Source: Nocardia sp. NBC_01503
GTDB lineage: Bacteria > Actinomycetota > Actinomycetes > Mycobacteriales > Mycobacteriaceae
Assembly: GCF_036327755.1 (NCBI RefSeq)
Contig: NZ_CP109596.1
Span: 6,572,001-6,636,000, forward strand
Reading direction: 5' to 3'
DNA: 64,000 nucleotides
In this document: one piece after another, positions 41,233 to 49,138 of the stretch
Numbering within the stretch: the stretch's first letter is position 1
How the letters are laid out: the number at the start of each line of letters is the position of its first letter
Notes under the pieces: generated by a model
What the model was told of the DNA's origin: nothing
What the model saw: the letters and a program-made list of their open reading frames with translations, nothing else
Databases searched by the model: none
Program-made: the position numbers and the translations under genes

Positions 41233-42279
41233 ATGGTGACGATCATCGGGGGCGGGATCGCCGGATCGGCGCTGGCGGGCGCATTGGCACGCGGCGGGAC
41301 CGAGGTGGCGTTGTTCGAGGAGCGGGAGGCCGGGCCGGGTGGTGGTGCGTTCCTGTTCATCGATGATCGCGGACATCATGCGCTGGCGAGCCTCGGCGTG
41401 GATCAGGCGGCGGTGGAGGCCGGATCGTATGCGGTCACCGGCGGGCTGGGATACGCGAACAACCTCGGGCGCGGCGGACGGGTCAATAGTCGCGGGCATC
41501 GGTTCTGGATGCGGCGCAACCTGATGGGAATCCTGAACGACTTCGTCGCCGAGTCGGGGGCCAAGACCACCTACGGTGAACCGATTACCGGCGTGACCGT
41601 CGATGACGGCGGATGCACCCTGCACCAGGGTGATTCGACCGCGCGAGTGGAGGATCTGCTGGTGGGCGCGGACGGGATCGACTCGGTGGTACGGGAGGGC
41701 CTGGAACCCGAGCGGCGGCCGGTGTATGCGGGCGATGTGGTGCTCTACGGGATGACCGGCGGGCCGGTCACGCTGCCGAGCGATCCGGCGACACTGCACT
41801 TCTTCGCCGAAATCGATTCCGATGGAACATCTCTGAGCACCCTCGGGCATATCTGGCGGCCAGGCGATGACGCGGCGCTGTGGTTCGTGCGCATCCCGCG
41901 TCCGCCCCTGGAGGCGGACAGCGAGGATCTCGGATTGCGGCCCATCGACGAATGGGCAGCGGCGATTCGCGCCGCGACGCCATCGAATCGGCCGCTCATC
42001 GATACGTTCCTCGAGACCACCGAGGCCGTTCACGTGAGCAATGCGCGCAATGTTCCCCTCGAAGGCGCCGCGGAACCCGGTGATTCGGTGCTGCTGGTCG
42101 GGGACGCCGACCATGCCATCACCCCGGCCGCCGGAGTCGGCGCGCGCGATGCGCTCGAAGATGTGCACGCGGTCTACGAGGCGCTGATCTCGGGCGTTTC
42201 CCCCGGCGACGCCATGGCACGCCGTCGCCGGAAGATCAATGCGGACCGCGAACTCGTCCGCAGCCGGAACGCTCGCTGA
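41233..42279 (+). CDS. FAD-dependent monooxygenase
   Basis: A 348-residue FAD oxidoreductase. VTIIGGGIAGSALAGALARGG is the dinucleotide motif, EDLLVGADGIDSVVR the DG motif, and DSVLLVGDADHAITPAAGVGARDAL the GD/FAD motif. It is shorter than Rox and lacks the C-terminal thioredoxin-like domain. ATG at 41233 follows GGGAGG. Class A flavin hydroxylases of this size act on small aromatics or polyketides; substrate unknown. It ends 3 bases before the convergent GT39 gene. Confidence 0.8.
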   Translation: MVTIIGGGIAGSALAGALARGGTEVALFEEREAGPGGGAFLFIDDRGHHALASLGVDQAAVEAGSYAVTGGLGYANNLGRGGRVNSRGHRFWMRRNLMGILNDFVAESGAKTTYGEPITGVTVDDGGCTLHQGDSTARVEDLLVGADGIDSVVREGLEPERRPVYAGDVVLYGMTGGPVTLPSDPATLHFFAEIDSDGTSLSTLGHIWRPGDDAALWFVRIPRPPLEADSEDLGLRPIDEWAAAIRAATPSNRPLIDTFLETTEAVHVSNARNVPLEGAAEPGDSVLLVGDADHAITPAAGVGARDALEDVHAVYEALISGVSPGDAMARRRRKINADRELVRSRNAR

Positions 42280-42282
42280 TCG

Positions 42283-44373
42283 TCAGTGCGCGGGCGCGGT
42301 CAGGTCGAAGACCGCGAGATTGCCGACGTGTTGTTCGGTGTAGTGCGCCATGACCCAGTCCAGGATCTCCTTGTGCCCGGCCGGTCGCCAGCTGCCGGGC
42401 TCCGAATTCGGTTGCGGTGCGGGCGCGTTGGCACCGGCGGGCTTTTTATCGGTCCGCCAGGAATCGGGCAGCTTCACCTCGGGGACGATGTAGTAGGTGA
42501 TCCGGTGGTCGTGCACATACTGCTGGAATCGTGGCAGGGTCGGCACCGGATCCTCCGAGGTGAAGCCGCCGATGGCCATAACCGCGGTGCGACTGGCCAA
42601 TTCGAGCCCGGCCGCCGGTCCGGAGCGGTCGATGGCCGCGGACCATTCGGTATCGGTGGCCTTAAGCATGGCGAGCAGCTGCGGATCGACCTCACCGGTT
42701 CCCATCATCATGCTCATCTGACGGCGGAAAGCGCCGAGCGCGCCGAGGTCCTTGGGCGGCGCCGGGGGACCGACGGTCGGGCCGCCGCCGGTATGGGACT
42801 GCGGCAGGGTGGCGGCGGTGTAGGCGACCGAACCGGCCAGGCCCGCGAGAGTGCCCGCCACCAGCAGTAGCGCCGCGATGCGGTCGCCGCCGCGGACGCG
42901 CTCGGCAGGCGGCAGCGCCGCCAGTATCAAGCCGAGCGCGGCGGCGATTGTCACCGCCAGGATCGTCCAGCGCAGCCACGGCTGCCAGCCGGAATTGCGC
43001 TGCAATAGCACGAAGGCCCAGCCACCCATGCCGAGAATCAGTGCGGCACCGCCGATTCGGCCGAACCTGTCCGCTCTGCGCCGCCACAGTTCGTGCACGC
43101 CCAGGGCGAGCACACCGGCGATCGCGGGTGCGACGGCCAGGGTGTAGTAGGCGTGCATGCCGCCCTTCATGCCGGAGAAGGCGATGCCGTCGATAACCAG
43201 CCACAGTCCGAAGACCAGTGCCGCACCGCGCACCAGATCGGTGCGTGGCAGTCGGCCGCGGGCGATCAGGACGAGTACGAAGGCGAGCAATGCGGCGGGC
43301 AACAGCCAGGAGATCTCGAAACCGATCTCTCCGGTGAACATGCGATCGCGGCCGGAGCCGAAGCCGCCACCGAAGCGCTGCTCGATACCGTGCGGAATCT
43401 CGTAGCCCTCGGGCAATTCGAACGGACTGCGGCCGCCCATATGGTTGTGGCCGAGGTACCGGGCGAATCCGTTGTAGCCCAGCACCAGATCCATGAAGGT
43501 GTTGTCCTTGGAACCGGCGAGATACGGCCGCGAGTCCTGCGGCCACAGCATGGTCAGCAGCACATACCAACCCGAGGAGATGATGAGCGCGCCCGCCGCG
43601 GCGAACAGATGCGTGAACCGACTCCGCAGGGTGGTCGGCGCGACCACCAGGTACGCCAGCCCGAGCGCGGGCAGCACCATCAAACCCTCGAGCATCTTGG
43701 CCAGGAAGGCGAAGCCGAGCGCGACTCCGGCCAGCATCAGCCACCGCATACTCGCCTTCGGCAGCGCGCGGATCGTGCAATAGGCGGCCGCGGTCATGAG
43801 CAGCACCATGACCGCATCGGGATTGTTGAACCGGAACATCAGGGCCACCACGGGTGTGACGGCCAGCGTCAGGCCCGCCAGCAATCCGGCGCCGCGACTC
43901 GCGGTCATCCGGGTGACCGCGCCGTACATGAGCGCGACCGCCCCGACCGCCATAAGTGCCTGCGGTGCAAGCATGCTCGCACTGCTGAAACCGAAGAGCT
44001 GCCCCGACAGCGCCATCACCCACTGCGAGACCGGTGGCTTGTCGACGGTGATGAAGTTGCCCGGATCCAGTGAGCCGAACAGCAGCGCCTGCCAATTGGA
44101 CGAGCCCGACCAGACCGCGGCGGCGTAGAAACCATTGCCCATGCCATTGACGGTGATATTCCACAGGTAGGCGACGGCCGTCCCCAGCAGGAGTACCCCT
44201 AATCCGAGTCGTTCCCAGCTGCGGGCGGGCGTTAGTTCGGTGGTCGCGGCGTCGGCGGGCGGAGACGATACGGGTGGCGCGGCCTCGGCGGTAGTGGCGG
44301 TCACCGCCGGGAGTCTCGCGGGTGACGCGGTGAGAACGCTGGCTCCGAGCTGGGAGAACGCTGCGAATTCCAT
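42283..44373 (-). CDS. GT39/ArnT-like membrane glycosyltransferase
   Basis: A 696-residue polytopic membrane protein with about 11-12 helices. It has the GT-C features of lipid-linked sugar transferases (ArnT/PMT, YkcB-like): an acidic loop after the first helix, FGSLDPGNFITVDKPPVSQW, and the long loop with DSRPYLAGSKDNTFMDLVLGYNG. The C-terminal 170 residues are extracytoplasmic (TSEDPVPTLPRFQQYVHDHRITYYIVPE). It should move a sugar from a polyprenyl donor to a wall or protein acceptor. N-terminus is Ala/Thr-rich and cytoplasmic. Confidence 0.85.
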   Translation of the reverse strand: MEFAAFSQLGASVLTASPARLPAVTATTAEAAPPVSSPPADAATTELTPARSWERLGLGVLLLGTAVAYLWNITVNGMGNGFYAAAVWSGSSNWQALLFGSLDPGNFITVDKPPVSQWVMALSGQLFGFSSASMLAPQALMAVGAVALMYGAVTRMTASRGAGLLAGLTLAVTPVVALMFRFNNPDAVMVLLMTAAAYCTIRALPKASMRWLMLAGVALGFAFLAKMLEGLMVLPALGLAYLVVAPTTLRSRFTHLFAAAGALIISSGWYVLLTMLWPQDSRPYLAGSKDNTFMDLVLGYNGFARYLGHNHMGGRSPFELPEGYEIPHGIEQRFGGGFGSGRDRMFTGEIGFEISWLLPAALLAFVLVLIARGRLPRTDLVRGAALVFGLWLVIDGIAFSGMKGGMHAYYTLAVAPAIAGVLALGVHELWRRRADRFGRIGGAALILGMGGWAFVLLQRNSGWQPWLRWTILAVTIAAALGLILAALPPAERVRGGDRIAALLLVAGTLAGLAGSVAYTAATLPQSHTGGGPTVGPPAPPKDLGALGAFRRQMSMMMGTGEVDPQLLAMLKATDTEWSAAIDRSGPAAGLELASRTAVMAIGGFTSEDPVPTLPRFQQYVHDHRITYYIVPEVKLPDSWRTDKKPAGANAPAPQPNSEPGSWRPAGHKEILDWVMAHYTEQHVGNLAVFDLTAPAH

Positions 44374-44441
44374 TCTGCGGCCTGATTCTTCGAGCGGGAA
44401 CGCGGCGGCGAGATCGGGCGTTGGGCCGGTGATTCGTCAAG

Positions 44442-44606
44442 GGATATCTGCTCAATGGAGTCGAGGACGGTGTCGACGACAGCGGCGCGGAGTCCTCCTG
44501 GGAGACCAGAACCGACCTCGTCGACTTCATGGCCGACAAGAACGTCAATACGGTGACCGTCCTCGATGGCCGCTACACGTACTACCTCGGTGTCCCCGCC
44601 ACCTAA
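44442..44606 (+). pseudogene. Remnant of an antigen-85-like mycolyltransferase/esterase
   Basis: The plus strand reads GYLLNGVEDGVDDSGAESSW, then LVDFMADKNVNTV, VLDGRYTYYLGVPAT and a stop, close to the early part of mycolyltransferase domains (YLLDG..GW, then VVMPVGG..S/YTDW). The start, catalytic serine and the whole C-terminal half are missing. It supports a mycolic-acid-producing host. The rest of 44374-44714 holds no gene. Confidence 0.5.
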
Positions 44607-44714
44607 TCACTACGTTGCCGGTGGTCAGCATGCGTGGCCGTATTGGCAGGAAGAACTGCATCGGGCCTGGCCGGGTATCGAACGCTCGCTGACCGTCGGC
44701 GACCAGGCGTGGGA

Positions 44715-45158
44715 TCAGTTCCAGTTGTCGATCTTCACATCGTGCGGATCCGGTGCGCCCGTACCGGTTTCGACCAGCGACTTCAAGCTCATCAGGAATA
44801 TGGCCCACTTGGTGCTGCAGTGATACATGAACTCCACGGGCTCCTTCCAGCCCAGATGCTTGAAGAGGATGACGGTGTAGTCGTCGGCCTGCTGGAGCGA
44901 CCAGTCCACGTGGGTGCCGACCCATTCCTCGGGGCCTTCGACGACCTCCCATAGGACACGGCTACCCGGATCCAGTTCGAGCACCTTCATATCGAATCCG
45001 CCCGCGACGAAACTGAATTTCACAACGCCGCCGATGTCATTGGCCTTGCCGGCGGTGTTGTTCGCCCACCAGCCCGAGAGCCCTTCGGTGCTGGTCAGCG
45101 CCGAATAGACCTCGGCCGCAGGAGCTTTGATCGCCACGCGGTGCAGGATGTCTACCAT
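44715..45158 (-). CDS. SRPBCC (AHSA1-like) domain protein, copy 1
   Basis: A 147-residue START-like protein: VDILHRVAIKAPAAEVYSALTSTEGLSGWWANN, then GGVVKFSFVAGGFDMKVLELDPGSRVLWEV and WVGTHVDWSLQQADDYTVILFKHLGW. This fold binds hydrophobic ligands or helps Hsp90. It lies 39 bases beyond the stop of the ArsR gene on the same strand and is likely the third gene of that cluster. Ligand unknown. Confidence 0.8.
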   Translation of the reverse strand: MVDILHRVAIKAPAAEVYSALTSTEGLSGWWANNTAGKANDIGGVVKFSFVAGGFDMKVLELDPGSRVLWEVVEGPEEWVGTHVDWSLQQADDYTVILFKHLGWKEPVEFMYHCSTKWAIFLMSLKSLVETGTGAPDPHDVKIDNWN

Positions 45159-45197
45159 TTCGAATCTTCCTTCAGTGTGATTGCTGGTTCGATGAAT

Positions 45198-45551
45198 TCA
45201 CTGCTGTTCGGCGCGCTGTTCCCTGGTGCGCTGGATTACCTCGGCCAGGCGCTTGATACGGCGCAGCCTGGCATCCCATTCGGAGCCCACCGCCGCCAAT
45301 TGCGCAACGGCGCGGGCCAATTGGGCCTCATCCACCCGATACCTGCGCTCGCGTCCGGCGGGGGTGGCGTGCACCAGGCCGACGCGATCGAGCACGCCGA
45401 GATGTTTGGCGATGGCCTGCCGGGTGAGGGGTAGTCGCTCACTGAGGCTGGTGGCCGTGCCATCGCCATCGGCAAGCAGTAGGTCGAGCATGCGACGACG
45501 GGTCGGGTCGCCGATGGCGGACCACAGATCGTCGTCGACCACGGTGGTCAT
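45198..45551 (-). CDS. ArsR family transcriptional regulator
   Basis: A 117-residue winged-helix repressor: LWSAIGDPTRRRMLDLLLADGDGTATSLSERLPLTRQAIAKHLGVLDRVGLV, followed by RERRYRVDEAQLARAV. No cysteine metal site is present, as usual for ArsR proteins paired with SRPBCC genes. Its start overlaps the upstream SRPBCC stop by 4 bases (ATGA). Two palindromes upstream of that operon are its probable operators. Confidence 0.85.
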   Translation of the reverse strand: MTTVVDDDLWSAIGDPTRRRMLDLLLADGDGTATSLSERLPLTRQAIAKHLGVLDRVGLVHATPAGRERRYRVDEAQLARAVAQLAAVGSEWDARLRRIKRLAEVIQRTREQRAEQQ

Positions 45552-46009
45552 AGCGTGGACACCAACCTCGAGATGTAGTCGCCGAGACGGGGGATGAAGG
45601 TGTTCCACCCGGTGACGTGCTCCTGGTACTGCTCCTCCAGCTTGGCCACCTCCCAACCCATTTCGCGGAAACCGGTCTCGACCATGCGGATTCTGGTGCC
45701 GCCGCCCGCAGGCGTGAGTTCGAAGGTGACGAGCATGGAATTGACCGAATCGTCGACCTTGCCGTCCGGATAGCACCAACGGAACGAGAACAACCTGGGC
45801 GGATCCACGGCCACCACCCGCATCGCGAGCACATCCACGCGGTCACCCCAGACGAATTCGCCCACCGCTCCGGGCCGCACCTCGAACGAGGCATCATCGG
45901 TCCACCACTCGGAGATGTGCTCGGGACTGCTGACCACTTCGAACACCACCTCGGGCGGTGCGTCCACGTGGATCTCCCGTTCGATACTGCCGAATTCGAG
46001 ACTCGCCAT
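45548..46009 (-). CDS. SRPBCC (AHSA1-like) domain protein, copy 2
   Basis: A 153-residue START-like protein: IEREIHVDAPPEVVFEVVSSPEHISEWWTDDASFEV, then VDPPRLFSFRWCYPDGKVDDSVNSMLVTFELTPAGGGTRIRMVETGF. ATG at 46009 follows GGAGGTGGG. It is the first gene of a small operon with ArsR and a second SRPBCC gene. The palindrome at 46020-46044 is just upstream of its ribosome site. Confidence 0.85.
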   Translation of the reverse strand: MASLEFGSIEREIHVDAPPEVVFEVVSSPEHISEWWTDDASFEVRPGAVGEFVWGDRVDVLAMRVVAVDPPRLFSFRWCYPDGKVDDSVNSMLVTFELTPAGGGTRIRMVETGFREMGWEVAKLEEQYQEHVTGWNTFIPRLGDYISRLVSTL

Positions 46010-46019
46010 AACCCACCTC

Positions 46020-46044
46020 CATGTGCAACGTTTGGTTGCACATG
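46020..46044. promoter_or_regulatory. Putative ArsR operator 1
   Basis: CATGTGCAAC and GTTGCACATG form perfect 10-bp arms around GTTTG, 11 bases upstream of the SRPBCC start. Confidence 0.6.
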
Positions 46045-46069
46045 ACGTTAGTCGACGAACCGGAGACGC

Positions 46070-46084
46070 GCAACCATCGGTTGC
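46070..46084. promoter_or_regulatory. Putative ArsR operator 2
   Basis: GCAACC-ATC-GGTTGC, a perfect palindrome sharing the GCAAC/GTTGC half-sites with operator 1 and overlapping the stop of the upstream methyltransferase. Confidence 0.5.
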
Positions 46085-46950
46085 TAAACGGTGGCGATGA
46101 GAATCTGCTCCGAACTGGAGGGGCACAATCCGTCCGTACGGCCGGAGAAGTAGTGCTCGGCAAGCTCGTCGGCCGAGACATGCCAGGCGGCCGCGAACCC
46201 GGAATCCAGTGCGAGCGAGACGATCTCATCGGGGGAGTAGAAGCTGATGAAGGCATTTCCGGCGGCGCGGGCCATCCGCTCGGTATTGGCGCGCCCCGGT
46301 TGCTCCACCTCTTCCACCAGCTTCAACGGCAGTGTGAAGGTGGTCGCGAAGGTCGAGCCGGGCGCGAGCTCGGCGGCCTGCCGGAAGGTATCGGCATTCG
46401 CCTCGGCGGTGAGATACATGGTGACTCCGAGCGAGGCCACCACCGCCGGCCGGGTCGGATCGAATCCGTACGCCACCAGCCGATCCCACCAGGACTGCGT
46501 CTCGAAATCGACCGGCACCAGCGTGAGATGTTCGGGCACCCCGTAGCCGAGTTCGATCAGACGACGCCGCTTCCACTCCTGCGGCCCGGTCTGATCGACC
46601 TCGAAAATCCGCATCCGCGAAGCGATCTCGGGTCGGCGCTGCGCGAAGGTATCGATCCCCGCACCGAGCAGCACGTATTGATCGACCCCCAGTTCGGCCT
46701 GCTCGCGCACCAGATCGTCGGTGAGCCGCGCTCGTGCCACAATGGTCGCCCGAATCCGCGCCATCACCTCGGGATTCATATCCGGCCGCTGCCGCCAGGT
46801 ATCCGCGGGCGCGGCCAACTCCAGACCGATCACATCCTCGAGCACATGCGGCAGCGGATCGACCTCGACATGCAGTGCCCGCCAGAGCGCGACGCGCAGT
46901 GCGGTGTCCTCGGGGGCGACGGTATTCAGCATTCCCCGATCCTGCCCCAT
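46084..46950 (-). CDS. SAM-dependent methyltransferase (PPM1/leucine carboxyl methyltransferase-like)
   Basis: A 288-residue methyltransferase of the actinobacterial PPM1-like family. The SAM-binding loop is QYVLLGAGIDTFAQR, followed by FEVDQTGPQEWKRRRLIELG and VVASLGVTMYLT. The C-terminus ELAEHYFSGRTDGL is typical. It matches in order the decayed copy at 14492-15118. Substrate unknown; relatives methylate polyketide-type or small acceptors. It precedes the SRPBCC operon and may contribute read-through. Confidence 0.85.
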   Translation of the reverse strand: MGQDRGMLNTVAPEDTALRVALWRALHVEVDPLPHVLEDVIGLELAAPADTWRQRPDMNPEVMARIRATIVARARLTDDLVREQAELGVDQYVLLGAGIDTFAQRRPEIASRMRIFEVDQTGPQEWKRRRLIELGYGVPEHLTLVPVDFETQSWWDRLVAYGFDPTRPAVVASLGVTMYLTAEANADTFRQAAELAPGSTFATTFTLPLKLVEEVEQPGRANTERMARAAGNAFISFYSPDEIVSLALDSGFAAAWHVSADELAEHYFSGRTDGLCPSSSEQILIATV

Positions 46951-46985
46951 GATCGTTACTCGAACATGCTCGGCGGCAACGGAAC

Positions 46986-48212
46986 TCAGTCCGGAAGGAT
47001 CGGTACCGACAATCCCTCGCCGCGTCCGAGCAGTGCGGCCCGGGTCACGGTGCCCGCACCGAAGCGATCCCGCAGGGCGTCCAGGGTCGAGTCCAGGGTG
47101 GACTCGGCGCGATGCTCGAGCGGCAGTGACAACTGCATGGAGTCGGCGTCGTCGAGATTGGTCAGCGCCAGCCCGACCAGCGTCAAACCGCGTTCGTGAA
47201 TCAGCGGCAGCGCCGCGGCCAGCAGTGCGCGCGCGGCCCGCAGGATGGCCGCACCGCTATCGGTTGCCTCGGGCAGGGTGTAGGAGCGAGTGGCGCGCCC
47301 GAAGTCGTCGAATCGCAAGCGCAACACCACGGTTCGACACACCCGCCGCGCCGCGCGCAATCGATGCCCCAGCCGGTCCGCCAACCCCAGCAGATAGGCC
47401 TCGATCTCGGCATCGGTGCGCACCCTGCGCCCCAGCGCCCGCTGTGCTCCGATGGACCGTCGCCGTTTACCGGTCTCCACGCGCCGCGGATCCCGAGCCC
47501 ACGACAGGGCATGCAAATGCCGCCCGGCGGCGGGCCCGAGCACCCCCGCGAGCGGACCCTCACCCATCTGTGCCAACTGCCCCACCCGCGTGATCCCGCG
47601 CTCGCGCAGCTCCCGCGCCGTCACCTCGCCCACGCCCCACAATCGCTCCACCGGCAGCGGATGCAGAAACTCCAACTCCCCATCCGGCGGAACCTCCAGC
47701 AGCCCATCGGGTTTGGACACCGCACTGGCCACCTTCGCCAGGAACTTGGTCCGCGCCACCCCCACCGAAATCGGCAACCCCGCCTCCCGTCGCACCCGTT
47801 CCCGCAACCTCCGCGCGATATCCACCGGCGATCCGGCGATCCGCCACAACCCACTCACATCCAGAAACGCCTCATCGATGGAGATCCCCTCCACCTCCGG
47901 GGTCGTATCCCGAAAGATCTCGAACACGACTTTGCTTGCCGCCGCATAAGCCGACATCCGGGGCGGCACCACAATCGCATTCGGGCACAGTCGAAGCGCC
48001 TGCCTGGAATTCATCGGCGTCCGTACCCCGAACGCCTTCGCCTCATAACTGGCCGCGAGCACCACCCCCGACCCCACCAGCACCGGCCGCCCCCGCAGCC
48101 GAGGATCATCCCGCTGCTCCACCGAGGCATAGAAAGAGTCCAGGTCGGCATGCAGAATCGCCGCCCGCTCGGGACGTCCTCCACCACTCCGCTCAGCACC
48201 GGACACGAACAT
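46986..48212 (-). CDS. dinB: DNA polymerase IV (Y family)
   Basis: A 408-residue translesion polymerase. Catalytic acidic motifs are HADLDSFYASVEQ and ISIDEAFLDVSG; VGVARTKFLAKVAS and WGVGEVTARELRERGI follow in the palm and HhH regions, then the little-finger domain. SMQLSLPL near the C-terminus is a beta-clamp-binding motif. The ATG at 48212 lies inside a LexA box, which suggests a leaderless message or use of the GTG at 48206. It performs error-prone bypass of template lesions. Confidence 0.9.
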   Translation of the reverse strand: MFVSGAERSGGGRPERAAILHADLDSFYASVEQRDDPRLRGRPVLVGSGVVLAASYEAKAFGVRTPMNSRQALRLCPNAIVVPPRMSAYAAASKVVFEIFRDTTPEVEGISIDEAFLDVSGLWRIAGSPVDIARRLRERVRREAGLPISVGVARTKFLAKVASAVSKPDGLLEVPPDGELEFLHPLPVERLWGVGEVTARELRERGITRVGQLAQMGEGPLAGVLGPAAGRHLHALSWARDPRRVETGKRRRSIGAQRALGRRVRTDAEIEAYLLGLADRLGHRLRAARRVCRTVVLRLRFDDFGRATRSYTLPEATDSGAAILRAARALLAAALPLIHERGLTLVGLALTNLDDADSMQLSLPLEHRAESTLDSTLDALRDRFGAGTVTRAALLGRGEGLSVPILPD

Positions 48213-48219
48213 ATGTTCG
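48206..48219. promoter_or_regulatory. LexA (SOS) box overlapping the dinB start
   Basis: CGAACATATGTTCG, a perfect match to the Gram-positive/actinobacterial CGAAC-N4-GTTCG LexA site. It contains the dinB ATG on the minus strand, so LexA would block both promoter escape and initiation. Confidence 0.75.
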
Positions 48220-48235
48220 CATACTCAACGGTCTT

Positions 48236-48526
48236 ATGGCCCGAGCCACTTTCACCCGGCGCTTCACCGGATTGGTGGGCGAACCGCCGCTCACCTACCT
48301 GACTCGCTGGCGCATGATCACCGCGGCCCGCCTGCTACGCCGCGACCGCGCCCCGCTCGCCACCGTCGCCAGGCAGGTCGGTTACACCTCGGAATTCGCC
48401 TTCGCCAAGGCGTTCAAACGTGAATATGGGATCGCGCCGGGTATCTATCGGCGAGAACGCAGTGGCGTCCCCCTGGCGGCGATGGTTCGGCACGAGCTCG
48501 ACGGCCACGATCCCGATGGTTGCTAG
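48236..48526 (+). pseudogene. 5'-truncated AraC family regulator
   Basis: 96 codons start in the middle of the first helix-turn-helix (ATFTRRFTGLVGEPPLTYLTRWRM) and continue through the second (LATVARQVGYTSEFAFAKAFKREYGIAPGIYRR). The N-terminal domain and the start of HTH1 are missing. It is a fragment divergent from dinB, separated by the LexA box. Confidence 0.6.
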
Positions 48527-48563
48527 ACCATAACTGAATTGTCGGGGTCGACTCGGAGCGGCT

Positions 48564-48871
48564 GTGGAGGATTGGGCGTATGCCGCCATCGAAGCCCTCG
48601 ACAATGGCGATGTCCCAGGCGGATTCATTCGCAGCGTCGTCGAACGCGTCACCCCGTCCATCCTCATCGGCCGCCGCGAGGGCCTGGCGGAGGTCACGAT
48701 CTCGAAGCCCGGCACGTCGAGGAGACCGCCCGGGTACTCATGCAGCGCTCCATCATCATTTCCGAGCGCGTCGCGGCGGGGGAGTGCGCGATCGCCTGCG
48801 TCACCTGTCAACTCGCGGACGGTCGCGTGAAACTGCATCGAAGTATCGGCAATATCGGCGAAATCGCCTGA
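48564..48871 (+). pseudogene. Frameshifted remnant of a beta-carbonic anhydrase
   Basis: The first part reads NGDVPGGFIRSVVERVTPSI; after a shift near 48693 the other frame continues EARHVEETARVLMQRSIIIS and ends LADGRVKLHRSIGNIGEIA. Together they match the C-terminal half of beta-class carbonic anhydrases (IRDVVERVTPS ... HV.ETV..L..RS). The zinc-binding N-terminal half is absent. Confidence 0.6.
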
Positions 48872-48895
48872 CCTGGAACGCGATTCCCCACTCGG

Positions 48896-49129
48896 TCATC
48901 CGTCGGCCGGTTCGATGCGCGGATCCGCGTACACCTGGACATGTTCGAACCCGGCGGTGGTCAGGCGGGTGGCCACGGCATCGCTCACGCGGAGCGCGAA
49001 CAGTCCGGCTTCCGGATCGACCGGGACGAGACCGAATTCCATATCGACCTCGTCCGCGGTGAGCCGCAGGGTTTCGAGCGCATCGGTCAATGTCGCGTGT
49101 GCCGATAGTCGGATGGTGAGCAGCGGCAT
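48896..49129 (-). CDS. Small protein, possible trans-acting subtilase propeptide/inhibitor
   Basis: A 77-residue protein, 9 bases after the stop of the subtilase gene. Its layout, LLTIRLSAHATLTDALETLR then LFALRVSDAVATRLTTAGFEHVQVYADPRIEP, follows the beta-alpha-beta-beta-alpha-beta order of I9 propeptide inhibitors (the end resembles ..LRADPDVASVEPD). The I9 call is by pattern and context only. It could fold or restrain the adjacent protease. Confidence 0.5.
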   Translation of the reverse strand: MPLLTIRLSAHATLTDALETLRLTADEVDMEFGLVPVDPEAGLFALRVSDAVATRLTTAGFEHVQVYADPRIEPADG

Positions 49130-49138
49130 GACTCCACG

